Assembly: GCF_000710775.1 (NCBI RefSeq)
Contig: NZ_JOJP01000001.1
Span: 1,751,825 to 1,815,824 of the forward strand
Source of the DNA: Endozoicomonas elysicola
Lineage (GTDB): Bacteria > Pseudomonadota > Gammaproteobacteria > Pseudomonadales > Endozoicomonadaceae
DNA length: 64,000 nt
Direction: 5' to 3'
Every line of letters begins with the position of its first letter. Within the stretch, counting starts at the first letter, position 1. A program made the translations under genes and the position numbers. The notes under the pieces were generated by a model. The model saw only the letters and a program-made list of their open reading frames with translations. It made no database searches and was not told the DNA's origin. Positions 35,429 to 43,735 of the stretch are shown here, one piece after another.

Positions 35429-36367
35429 ATGCTATTGGTTGTATTTTTTGCGTGCTTCATCGTTGCGATTACCGCTTTTTTATCCCTTCTTGAGTCTTCA
35501 GTGGTTTCGATTGATGAGCTGAAACTGGTGACTATTCTATACAGGAAACCGCGTAATCAGGATTCCATTCAGATGGTTTTTAAGAAGAAGAGAGAGCATC
35601 TCTCCGCCATCGTTCTGTTGAGTACACTGGTCAGTATTTCAGGAAGTACATTGCTCGGTGCTATGGCGGCAAAAGAGTTTAATGACCTGTGGATGGCTGT
35701 TTTTACGGCGTTGCTTGCCTATTTTATGTTGGTGTTTGCCAAGGTGTTGCCTAAACTGCTGGCCGTGCAAATAGCTGAGAAGGTGGTGGTTCAGTGGTCA
35801 CCACTGATTCGAGTGATTTACAGGCTGACAAAGTATGTATTGCTACTGGCGTTGTTCTGGACTCGAATTCTTCCACGCCATACAGAAGAGACTCGTAGCA
35901 GTGATGATCTACGAAGTATTATTAAGCATTACAATAAGCGAGGCGTTATTGGTAAGCCTCAGCGAAAACTGGCCGAAGCCGCGTTGAATTCTCACGAAAA
36001 AGTGTTGTCAGAGCTGGTTGAAAACTCCATGCCTGCGGTTTGTCTGGCTTCAGAGGCAACCGTTGCTTCTGTAGAAGATACGATGCGTTTATACCCCAGT
36101 AAGCGTTATGTTGTCCTGAAAGACAGCCAGCCTGTAGGCATTGTGCTCTATCGACACCTGGCCCGTTGTCTGGTGAACAGTGAAGCTGGTATGACGGTTG
36201 GTGAGTTAATGAGAAAAACCATCAGGCTCACTCCGGAAACCTCTTTGCATGAAGCAATGACAGAGCTCCATGAGACCCGTGCCTCTATTATTCTGTTATT
36301 GGGTGATACGGTAGAACAGACTCGAGTTATCACTGCCAAAAAGCTTTATCGAGCCTTACTTCGCTGA
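35429..36367 (+). CDS. CNNM/CorB-type membrane protein with CBS domains
   Basis: The 312-residue protein has an N-terminal DUF21 domain of three to four membrane segments (MLLVVFFACFIVAITAFLSLLESSVVS, LSAIVLLSTLVSISGSTLLGAMAA, MAVFTALLAYFMLVFAKVLPKLLAVQI) and a C-terminal pair of CBS motifs (about 190-305, STMPAVCLASEATVASVEDTM-like and SLHEAMTELHETRASIILLLGD). The family includes CorC/CorB-like and CNNM magnesium transporters; ion specificity is not visible. GGAGG five bases before ATG 35429 makes this start better than the open frame from 35390. It lacks the CorC_HlyC C-terminal domain. Confidence 0.85.
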   Translation: MLLVVFFACFIVAITAFLSLLESSVVSIDELKLVTILYRKPRNQDSIQMVFKKKREHLSAIVLLSTLVSISGSTLLGAMAAKEFNDLWMAVFTALLAYFMLVFAKVLPKLLAVQIAEKVVVQWSPLIRVIYRLTKYVLLLALFWTRILPRHTEETRSSDDLRSIIKHYNKRGVIGKPQRKLAEAALNSHEKVLSELVENSMPAVCLASEATVASVEDTMRLYPSKRYVVLKDSQPVGIVLYRHLARCLVNSEAGMTVGELMRKTIRLTPETSLHEAMTELHETRASIILLLGDTVEQTRVITAKKLYRALLR

Positions 36368-36391
36368 ATGTTGTTGGTATCAAGCCATCCA

Positions 36392-37063
36392 TCAGGTGGT
36401 GGCAATGTCTAACTGGGTATAACCCCACTCATCTTCGATGATGCCTCGCGTTTCTACTGCAAGACGCTTATGAAAGTGCGGCGCATTAATCACCAGGGTA
36501 TGGAATTCGCCATCTTCACCGGTTGGACAAACTTCTTGTTGTTGAATCAGCCTTACAATCTCTGGCGTCAGGACTTTACCCAGCAGGCTGCGATCCAGTT
36601 TTTCAGCTTTCAGGCTGACAATCATGGTTTCAAAACCGTTTGCAAACATGTCTTTCAACAGCTGTTCTCTCGAGTAATGCCAGAGAGGGAAATGAGGCGT
36701 AACTCCGGTATCGATCAGAATCTTTTCATACCAGTCCCGGTGAGCCTGCAAGTCAATATCACCAAACGTCAGCTGAAAGGTATTAAAGGTGTTTTTAACG
36801 TCCTGAAGTGCTGCTTTTAAACCCGCTTCATATTCCCCAACGTTGGCCTTCCCAAAGATAATGGGGAGTTGCATGCAGGTAGCCTGCGCTTCCAGCACTT
36901 CTCTATTCAGGCCGTGTGCACTGGTCTGATCTTTATCACCTTTGAGCATGGTCAGCAGGCAGGTTGGGGTAAACCCCATCTGGATCGACTGCCAGAGCGC
37001 AAAGCAGGCATCTTTACCGCCACTCCATGAGGTGCAGAAATTATTTTCAGAGGTTATAGACAT
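36392..37063 (-). CDS. PP-loop ATPase, Dph6/diphthine-ammonia-ligase family
   Basis: The 223-residue protein has the PP-loop signature SWSGGKDACFALW near its start, then GDIDLQAHRDWYEKILI and CPTGEDGEFHTLVI, which define the COG2102 family. The eukaryotic and archaeal members amidate diphthine on elongation factor 2; bacteria lack diphthamide, so the bacterial substrate is unknown. The frame is open to 37105, overlapping the permease gene upstream; ATG 37063 keeps the family start. It is immediately downstream of the TSUP gene and probably co-transcribed. Confidence 0.85.
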   Translation of the reverse strand: MSITSENNFCTSWSGGKDACFALWQSIQMGFTPTCLLTMLKGDKDQTSAHGLNREVLEAQATCMQLPIIFGKANVGEYEAGLKAALQDVKNTFNTFQLTFGDIDLQAHRDWYEKILIDTGVTPHFPLWHYSREQLLKDMFANGFETMIVSLKAEKLDRSLLGKVLTPEIVRLIQQQEVCPTGEDGEFHTLVINAPHFHKRLAVETRGIIEDEWGYTQLDIATT

Positions 37064-37077
37064 AGTATCAGGGGGCT

Positions 37078-37866
37078 CTACAGCAAAATTGCGATGCCGA
37101 TGCACAGCAGGTAAATGTAAAAGATATTCTGGATTACCTTAATGCTGACGTTTTTTGCCAGCTTCAGCCCGATCGGTGGGAAGGTGGCCATCGTGATTGA
37201 GATGATCAGAAACGCAGGCAGGTACACATAGCCCAGCATCAGGTTTGAACCAGTATGCCCTGACTGAAGACCGGAAAAAATGTAGCCTGCACTGCCAATA
37301 ATGGCATAAGGAACCGCCAGCATCAGATTGGTACCGAGAACGGTTCTGTGGTCGGAGTATCGGGATAGAAAAGGGATCATCAGAATTCCCAGTGCAATAC
37401 CGGCTAATCCACTCAGTGTTGAGCTGATAATACTCACAATCACAATAAGCACAGGCTCTATCGGTTTTGTAACTTCTTGATGAGATCTGAAGCTTTTGGT
37501 CAGTTTATAAACGGCAATAAATAGAATTAATAACCCGATATACCACCTCAGCCAGTGAACGGATAAAGCACCTGCTAACTGAGGCGCAATAATGGCTCCT
37601 GCAATGACACCTGGCAGGCACAGCTTGATCAAATGTACGTCATACAGTTGTGATTTTTTGTAGCTGAGAGCACCAGATGCACTGCCGATGATCAAGGTAG
37701 CCATGCAGGTGGCAATGGCAACCTGCAGTGAAATCGCTTCGGGAAAGAGCGTTGGAAAAATAAGGGAAAGAACAGGCAGGATAGCCAGACTGCTGCCACT
37801 GCCCAAAGCACCGATAATAATGCCGCCAAGTGCACCTGTTAACAGGTATACGACATAAATAAGCAT
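37078..37866 (-). CDS. TSUP (TauE/SafE) family permease
   Basis: The 262-residue protein has about eight membrane segments in two repeated halves, starting MLIYVVYLLTGALGGIIIGA with the GALGSGSSLAILPVL motif of the family and the second half near IEPVLIVIVSIISSTLSGLAGIALGIL. TSUP proteins export sulfite, sulfoacetate or related organic anions, but the substrate here is not visible. It is the first gene of a two-gene unit with the PP-loop protein and is divergent from the FAD oxidoreductase gene. Confidence 0.88.
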   Translation of the reverse strand: MLIYVVYLLTGALGGIIIGALGSGSSLAILPVLSLIFPTLFPEAISLQVAIATCMATLIIGSASGALSYKKSQLYDVHLIKLCLPGVIAGAIIAPQLAGALSVHWLRWYIGLLILFIAVYKLTKSFRSHQEVTKPIEPVLIVIVSIISSTLSGLAGIALGILMIPFLSRYSDHRTVLGTNLMLAVPYAIIGSAGYIFSGLQSGHTGSNLMLGYVYLPAFLIISITMATFPPIGLKLAKNVSIKVIQNIFYIYLLCIGIAILL

Positions 37867-38013
37867 TACGTTCCCTCTTACTGCCCGGGTTCGAAAATTG
37901 TCAAAAAGGAAGGGCTGGCACGATATTCTAACCGCTACAGCCTGACTATTAATACGGTGAGCTATGTTATAATTCCGCCCATTTCAGGTCATCTCAGATA
38001 GTTGAACTCTCTT

Positions 38014-39252
38014 ATGTCTCAAACTGTTGAAGCCGATGTGGTGGTGATTGGCGGTGGTATTGCCGGTCTCTGGTTATTTCGCACGTTGAATACTCTGGGT
38101 TATAGAACCTTGTTGCTGGAGCAGGACTCTCTGGGCGGTGGTCAGACCATCAAGTCTCAGGGCATTGTTCATGGGGGTACCAAATACACCCTGACCGGCC
38201 AGCTTACCAATGCTTCCCAGGCCATTGCCGGGATGCCGGAGCGTTGGCGTAATGCCTTGGCTGGAAAGGGGGAAGAGAGGGACCCGGATCTCCGTTCGGC
38301 TCGCATTCTGTCTGAATACCATTATCTATGGTCGCCAGGTGATATCGGTTCACGAATGACCTCTTTCTTTGCCAGCAAGGCGCTGAGAGGACGGGTAGAT
38401 GCATTAACCAAAGAGCAGTTTCCGGCCATTTTCAAGCATAATGGTTTCCGCGGGAAGGTATATCAGCTCAATGAAATTGTTCTGGATATCGCTACCGTTA
38501 CTCAAGCTCTGGTCAACGGCCTGAAAGATAAAACGATTAAAGTGGACTGGAGTGAACAGGGTAATGCCAGGCTCAATAAGGATAGTCAGGGAAATATAGA
38601 TTCCATTGAGCTGACAGAAGCGAATGGTGAGAATGTTTTGCTGAAAGCCAGCCGCTATGTACTGGCATCAGGTGAGGGAACTGAGGCGCTTTTGAATACC
38701 TGGGGTATCAATGATCCAAAAATGCAGGTACGTCCCCTACAGATGGTGATGGTTCGTCATGACCATCCTGAACCTATCTATGCACATTGCCTCGGTACAA
38801 CACCGCTTCCGAGAATTACCGTTACCAGCCATCCCGATAACGATGGGAAGTGGGTGTGGTATCTCGGTGGTGGCATTGCTGAGGATGGGGTCAAGCAGTC
38901 AGCTGAGGCATTGATTGCAACGGCGAAAAAAGAGATGAAAGCGTTATTGCCCTGGGTAGACCTTGATCAGGCGGAGTGGGACACACTTCGGGTCAACCGT
39001 GCAGAACCCAAACAGAACCGTTTGCTGCGCCCTGATGCTGCATTCTGTCAGCCTGTTGCCAATGGCATTGTGACATGGCCAACCAAGCTGGCTCTTGCGC
39101 CCAACCTTTCAGATGAAGTTATTCGACTGTTGCAGGAAGACAATATTCGTCCAGCGGGTGATGAAAATTTCTCGATTCCTGAAGGATTTTCCCGACCTGA
39201 AATTTGTCCAAACTTCTGGCAAGGGCATTTTGAAGAGGGCAAAGCGTCATGA
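38014..39252 (+). CDS. FAD-dependent oxidoreductase (DAO family)
   Basis: The 412-residue protein opens with a Rossmann dinucleotide motif, DVVVIGGGIAGLWLFRTLN, then LLLEQDSLGGGQTIKSQGIVHGG, which positions the flavin as in glycerol-3-phosphate or amino-acid oxidases. The C-terminal half carries the substrate domain. The substrate is unknown. ATG 38014 is used; a TTG at 38002 is in frame. Its stop overlaps the start of the aldo/keto reductase gene (ATGA), so the two proteins are translationally coupled. Confidence 0.85.
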   Translation: MSQTVEADVVVIGGGIAGLWLFRTLNTLGYRTLLLEQDSLGGGQTIKSQGIVHGGTKYTLTGQLTNASQAIAGMPERWRNALAGKGEERDPDLRSARILSEYHYLWSPGDIGSRMTSFFASKALRGRVDALTKEQFPAIFKHNGFRGKVYQLNEIVLDIATVTQALVNGLKDKTIKVDWSEQGNARLNKDSQGNIDSIELTEANGENVLLKASRYVLASGEGTEALLNTWGINDPKMQVRPLQMVMVRHDHPEPIYAHCLGTTPLPRITVTSHPDNDGKWVWYLGGGIAEDGVKQSAEALIATAKKEMKALLPWVDLDQAEWDTLRVNRAEPKQNRLLRPDAAFCQPVANGIVTWPTKLALAPNLSDEVIRLLQEDNIRPAGDENFSIPEGFSRPEICPNFWQGHFEEGKAS

Positions 39253-40082
39253 CTCAGTATCTTGGAAGAAAGCGAATAGCGGGTACTGATCTTGAAGTAT
39301 CGCCATTGGGTTTTGGCACGGTTAAGTTTGGTCGGGATCAGGGAGTAAAATACCCGGAACATTTTACGATTCCTGATGACCGTGAAATGCTAAATCTGCT
39401 TGCTCTGGCACAAGACCTGGGAATGAACCTGCTGGATACTGCGCCAGCCTATGGTATCAGTGAAGAGCGTCTTGGTCAGCTGTTTGCCAGACATAAAGGA
39501 CTCCGTGAACAGTGGGTCATCTGCAGCAAAGTCGGTGAAGAGTTTGTCACTCTTGAAAATGGTCAGGGAGAATCTTTTTTTGATTTCTCTGAGCAGCATA
39601 TCCGGTTTAGTGTTGAGCGAAGTCTGAAGCGCCTGAATACCGATGTGATTGAATTGATGCTGGTTCATTCCAATGGTGATGATGCCAATATCATTGAGCA
39701 GTCGGGCTGTTTGGAAGTGCTGGCTGATCTGAAAAGAGAAGGGAAGATCCTCGCTACAGGTATGTCTACAAAAACGGTAGAGGGTGGCGTTCTGGCGCTG
39801 AAACACTCCGACGTTGCCATGGTGACCTATAACCTGAACGAACAGGGTGAAAAGCCGGTATTGGACTACGCGTTAGAACATGGGAAAGGCATCTTTATCA
39901 AGAAGGCGTTTGCCAGTGGTCATGCTTGCCTGTCTGGCCATCTTGCTAATGAGAATCGGGTTCTGGAAAGTATGAAACTGGTTTTTTCACACCCTGCCGT
40001 TTCTTCAGCTATTGTTGGGACCATCAATCCCGCACATATGCAACAGAATGTAGAGGCGTGTCTGGAGGCCTGTCGGACTTAA
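39249..40082 (+). CDS. aldo/keto reductase
   Basis: The 277-residue TIM-barrel NADPH reductase keeps the tetrad: Asp in LLDTAPAYG, Tyr in the same motif, Lys in ICSKVGEE and His in LMLVHSNG. GISEERLGQLF is also typical. The catalytic scaffold is intact but the substrate is not predictable. It overlaps the upstream FAD oxidoreductase by four bases and is followed after 32 bases by an isochorismatase-like gene, so the three form an operon handling one metabolite. Confidence 0.88.
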   Translation: MTQYLGRKRIAGTDLEVSPLGFGTVKFGRDQGVKYPEHFTIPDDREMLNLLALAQDLGMNLLDTAPAYGISEERLGQLFARHKGLREQWVICSKVGEEFVTLENGQGESFFDFSEQHIRFSVERSLKRLNTDVIELMLVHSNGDDANIIEQSGCLEVLADLKREGKILATGMSTKTVEGGVLALKHSDVAMVTYNLNEQGEKPVLDYALEHGKGIFIKKAFASGHACLSGHLANENRVLESMKLVFSHPAVSSAIVGTINPAHMQQNVEACLEACRT

Positions 40083-40114
40083 GGTGACCCAGGGGCTTCT
40101 ATAGGGAGACTCCC

Positions 40115-40696
40115 ATGCAAAATGCTCTGGTGGTTATCGACTATATTAATGATCTCGTCCACCCGGATGCCAAACGAAGGATGTATGCGCGGCAGGTGTC
40201 TGAAAATCAGGTGTTGGCTCAGGTAAATAAGGCTATTTCCTGGGCCAGAAAAACATCCACGCTGGTTGTCTTTGTGAAGGTTGGCTTTTCTCCGGACTAT
40301 CGTGACCTGCCAACCAACTCTCCATTTTTTTCATCACTGGCTGAGGCAGGTGCTCTTCGCCTGGGAAGATGGGGGACGGAGTTTCATGAGGAGCTGGATG
40401 TGCAGCCTGATGACCTTATTGTGATTAAACCCCGTATTAATCCTTTTTACAGCACTCGCCTGGAAGCAATTCTCCGGGCAGCAAAGGTGACAGACATTTA
40501 TTTCAGTGGTGTTGGTACCACCTGGGCAGTACAGTCTGCGGTCAGAACAGCTCATGATCTGGATTACACGGTTTACGTGATCAGTGATGCCTGTGCAGCA
40601 GCTTCGGAAGAAGAACACCTGCAATCACTGACTACTCTATCCCATTTATCAACACTCTGTACGGCTAATGAATTAAAAGCATCATTTGTACGCTGA
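40115..40696 (+). CDS. isochorismatase-like hydrolase without the usual Cys
   Basis: The 193-residue protein has the isochorismatase-like fold: VVIDYIND with Asp9 and VIKPRINPFYST with Lys105, two of the three catalytic residues. The third motif, usually GVxTxxCV, reads GVGTTWAV, so Ala138 replaces the nucleophilic Cys. SDACAAASEEEHLQSL resembles true isochorismatases (EntB, PhzD), which also lack Cys and act on vinyl ethers. The gene may therefore cleave an ether or be inactive. AGGGAGA precedes ATG 40115. Confidence 0.82.
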   Translation: MQNALVVIDYINDLVHPDAKRRMYARQVSENQVLAQVNKAISWARKTSTLVVFVKVGFSPDYRDLPTNSPFFSSLAEAGALRLGRWGTEFHEELDVQPDDLIVIKPRINPFYSTRLEAILRAAKVTDIYFSGVGTTWAVQSAVRTAHDLDYTVYVISDACAAASEEEHLQSLTTLSHLSTLCTANELKASFVR

Positions 40697-40816
40697 TTTT
40701 GTTGTTAATCGAGTGGAGTGATTTGCCTAAATTGATGCTCGTTTTCGCCGATAGCTGATGTTCTCTAACGAATACTAAATCAGAGTTCATTCATCAAATC
40801 AGTGTTGTTCGTTGCT

Positions 40817-41719
40817 ATGTCTATATTTAAAGCGTATCGGTTTCTTGTTATTTGTATTTTACTGACGGCATTCTCCCAAGCGGAAGCTGAATCTGCTCTT
40901 ATGGATTTTAATAATGCTTTTAGAGAAATTTACGCGAGCACGCGTACGGAAATGGCGAAGCAGTATAAGCCATTGATTGTCGCAAGCCCGTTTTCACTGA
41001 ATCTAATTGGTAATGAAGCTAATGAAAACAGGCAGTATGTATTTTCATCAGCAGCCTATACGAACTTGAAATCTGTAAGCCATATTCCATTAACCATCTA
41101 TGTATTGCTGGTTACGGAAGAGGGTCGGCAGCTACCCGAGAATAAAAAAAAGGAACTAAAACGATTAATAACACTCATAAAACGTGTCGGAATAGATCTT
41201 CCCAACCTTGGATTTACTGAACAGCAATTGATAAAGCAACAGGCACTGACTCAGATGAGTCTGGACTTTGCCCGGAAAATACTGTCGGGCGTAGTAGTAG
41301 ACTCAAATAAATTAACCCGCTTTGTCAGAAACAGCCGGACCATCATTGATACCAATGTCCATGATGCGGCAGTAGCCCAGATCGACTGGCTTCATCAGGT
41401 CGTAAAGCCTTGGTATGACAGCCTTTCAGGTTCTGAAAAAAAAGCTCTCAAAGTTCTGATTCTTGCTCCAAAAGAGCCTCGGGACGGGAATTTAATGACG
41501 CAGTACTTCTCCCGACTGCTTGGTGTGAAAGGGGAAGGGATGAATATTGTCTATGCAGAAAATGTATTTGATGCAGAAGTCGGGATGAATGTGTTGGGTA
41601 CTTTCCTTTTAGACACACAGATTGGTCGTGGTTTTTTTGATGATTCATGGCGAATGCATGAAGATTTGCTGTCCCATGCGGCCAGGGAGTATATCCAAAC
41701 ATTGCAGTTTGGACTCTGA
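40817..41719 (+). CDS. exported protein of unknown function
   Basis: The 300-residue protein has a signal peptide (MSIFKAYRFLVICILLTAFS, cleavage near QAEA, residue 23) and a mostly helical mature part with no repeats, lipobox or known motif. It contains RTEMAKQYKPLIVASPFSLNLI and IDTNVHDAAVAQIDWLHQVVKPWY. No enzymatic signature is seen. An in-frame GTG at 40802 is possible, but ATG 40817 gives the better signal peptide. It is followed by the DUF1127 gene after 36 bases. Confidence 0.75.
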   Translation: MSIFKAYRFLVICILLTAFSQAEAESALMDFNNAFREIYASTRTEMAKQYKPLIVASPFSLNLIGNEANENRQYVFSSAAYTNLKSVSHIPLTIYVLLVTEEGRQLPENKKKELKRLITLIKRVGIDLPNLGFTEQQLIKQQALTQMSLDFARKILSGVVVDSNKLTRFVRNSRTIIDTNVHDAAVAQIDWLHQVVKPWYDSLSGSEKKALKVLILAPKEPRDGNLMTQYFSRLLGVKGEGMNIVYAENVFDAEVGMNVLGTFLLDTQIGRGFFDDSWRMHEDLLSHAAREYIQTLQFGL

Positions 41720-41755
41720 ATTTATCGTTCTGGTGGTTAAGAAAAGGAGGTGGTG

Positions 41756-41950
41756 ATGAAAGGTGGCTCAATGGCTGGTGCAAAAGCTATTTCTTATTTA
41801 ACAAGGTTCAAGAAACAATACCAACTCTGGCAGTTTCGCGCAGAAGGTCGAAGAAATCTGGCAAAAATGGATGCAAGACTGCTTAAGGATATTGGCTTAA
41901 CGGAGTCAGATCGCCTCAGGGAGATTTCAAAGCCATTCTGGAAAGATTAA
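41756..41950 (+). CDS. DUF1127 (YjiS-like) small protein
   Basis: The 64-residue protein has the DUF1127 motif at its C-terminal half: WQFRAEGRRNLAKMDARLLKDIGLT and a final SKPFWKD. AGGAGG lies five bases before ATG 41756, an ideal ribosome-binding site. In alphaproteobacteria DUF1127 proteins affect RNA turnover and phosphate or carbon adaptation; the role here is unknown. It follows the exported protein and may share its transcript. Confidence 0.85.
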   Translation: MKGGSMAGAKAISYLTRFKKQYQLWQFRAEGRRNLAKMDARLLKDIGLTESDRLREISKPFWKD

Positions 41951-41957
41951 ACTCCAG

Positions 41958-43328
41958 TCAGAAAGATTGATGAGATATATTCATTATATTCTCACGCATA
42001 CAGGCTGAATAAATATAGTCATCCTCCGGAAAGTCCACAGTCACTATATTCACCCTGTTGCTGTTTGTACGGGCAGCATTTGCAGCGTACCGTAAAAAAC
42101 CAGATGGATAACGCAGTGTTCTGGCAAATGCTCGCAGGCTGGAGGGCTGCCCGGGTATCGCACCCTGTTTTAGATCACTCGGACTTTCTGTCATTGTCAT
42201 CTGTGTAATATGAAGTTGATTGTTGTTCCGATGCTCAAGATTACTGACAATGCTTTCCAGTAACGGGTAAGGACGGTTTTTATTATGCCACAGACTGGTC
42301 AGGGTTTCGGTTGTCGACCATCCCGAGAATACCGGAGAATGAAGCGTTGACACGACAATAACCTGATATCCGCTGTTCTGGAACTGCTGGATACTGGTTG
42401 AGGGTAATATGCTTGCAGGAGCAATGCTACTACCAAAGTTTTCAAATAAAACCTGAAATAACTCATCAATATCATCCTGCGTCATTCCAAAGGGTTGATG
42501 GATATGAAACATGATGATTTCTCTCGGATTTTCATTTAGAAATCGCCTGATATCAATGACGATATCAGCAATTGACGCACCTGCAAGACCATGAACGGTT
42601 ACCAGCTGGCCATTTATTTTTCTGGGGCGTATATCAAGATAGCGAATACCTGCGGATAATTGCTGATAAGTGTTTAGCCCTTGGGTGACTGCCCACCACC
42701 GAACCAGTTCTTTAAATGGTGTGAATAGATAGCTCTCAGCATAATAGTCAAATAGTTTCTTCAAGCTTTCCCACATGTAAGGATCTTCTTCTGAGAAGGT
42801 CGTAATGTCGTAGCTGCCACTGTCATGTGTGCCCGGAATACAGATTTGATTAAGAGGCGTATCACTATTTTTATAGAGTTCAGTCATCCATTGATTGGGT
42901 TGTGGAAACTGGTCGTTAGCATCAAAATCCTGAACAAGATTGATTCCATAGAGTTCGCTGATTCGTCCGGATTTGCCAAACTCAACACGAATTCCTTTTA
43001 ATAATGAGGCTGGGAAGGCTTTTCTGAAACTCCACTTTTTAAAGAAGCGGGACTCATGAATGATCAGCTGTTCTTCCGGCTTGATATTACGACACCACTT
43101 CTGACCACGCTTCAAATTCATGGGTTTTCCATTGACAGGAAAAACGGTTTTCTCATTTCTCTCAATGGTAATACCTATACCGACATTACTCGCGACGGCA
43201 GAGTATGCGCTGGAGAGCTGGTTATCCAAACAGTATTGATCTGCTTGAAGCCCATAAGTTGATAATGTTGTTCCCATCAAAATCAGGGAAGCGATCCATC
43301 GTGCCGGCACGGGTATTTTCTCAAGCAA
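41958..43328 (-). CDS. secreted PI-PLC X-domain (phosphodiesterase) protein
   Basis: The protein (456 residues from TTG 43328) has an N-terminal hydrophobic stretch (WIASLILMGTTLSTYG), a beta-sandwich-like part to about residue 150, then a phosphatidylinositol-specific phospholipase C X domain: IPGTHDSGSYD with the first catalytic His, GIRYLDIRP with Arg, and VTVHGL with the second His. Bacterial enzymes of this family cleave phosphatidylinositol or GPI anchors at the host surface. No ATG gives a good signal peptide: the frame stays open to 43547, but that 5' part lies in a palindromic element. The true start is uncertain (TTG 43328 or an element-borne ATG). Confidence 0.8.
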   Translation of the reverse strand: MLEKIPVPARWIASLILMGTTLSTYGLQADQYCLDNQLSSAYSAVASNVGIGITIERNEKTVFPVNGKPMNLKRGQKWCRNIKPEEQLIIHESRFFKKWSFRKAFPASLLKGIRVEFGKSGRISELYGINLVQDFDANDQFPQPNQWMTELYKNSDTPLNQICIPGTHDSGSYDITTFSEEDPYMWESLKKLFDYYAESYLFTPFKELVRWWAVTQGLNTYQQLSAGIRYLDIRPRKINGQLVTVHGLAGASIADIVIDIRRFLNENPREIIMFHIHQPFGMTQDDIDELFQVLFENFGSSIAPASILPSTSIQQFQNSGYQVIVVSTLHSPVFSGWSTTETLTSLWHNKNRPYPLLESIVSNLEHRNNNQLHITQMTMTESPSDLKQGAIPGQPSSLRAFARTLRYPSGFLRYAANAARTNSNRVNIVTVDFPEDDYIYSACMRENIMNISHQSF

Positions 43329-43390
43329 GGGTTGATAGATATATCGACCCTTACTAAGTCCAGTTAATGTGTACTTTTTGTTTGAATGGT

Positions 43391-43669
43391 TAGGGGGCGT
43401 TATCAACTGGCCATACAACCAGTTGGTCATACAAGCACTTAGGCAATACCCAAAGGGCATAAAGGTGAACGGCGCAGGACATGGTAGTTCCCTGTTCAAG
43501 ACGTTCAACGCGGCATGAGTGCTTGTATGACCAACCCGAAGGACCACCCATGATTTGCGCCATACCGCGTTGCTCGCTGCTCATGTGGACAACCACACTG
43601 CGCAGCTCGTGCCTAGTCTGACGCAAATCATGGGTGGCTGGTTGTATGTCCAGTTGGTAACGCCCCCTA
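43391..43669. mobile_element. 279-bp compound inverted-repeat element (MITE-like)
   Basis: The ends are inverted repeats of about 29 bases: TAGGGGGCGTTATCAACTGG then CATACAACC on the left, and the right end reads GGTTGTATGTCCAGTTGG then TAACGCCCCCTA. Two further perfect inverted repeats lie inside: GTTGGTCATACAAGCACT with its inverse (43412 to about 43530), and ACCCATGATTTGCG with its inverse (43545 to 43635). TA flanks both ends, as in a TA target site. There is no transposase. It has placed a frame upstream of the PI-PLC-like gene. Confidence 0.75.
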
Positions 43670-43735
43670 GGATAGTAGAAGAGACGAGGACCTGCATAAC
43701 GAGATGTAGCAGGCCTTCAAAAAGGGGCGTGATAA

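Noticed and set aside
43391-43669. An integron attC or CRISPR-like array, suggested by repeated inverted blocks.
   Set aside because: The core attC bases are missing, there is no integrase, and the repeats are inverted rather than regularly spaced direct repeats.
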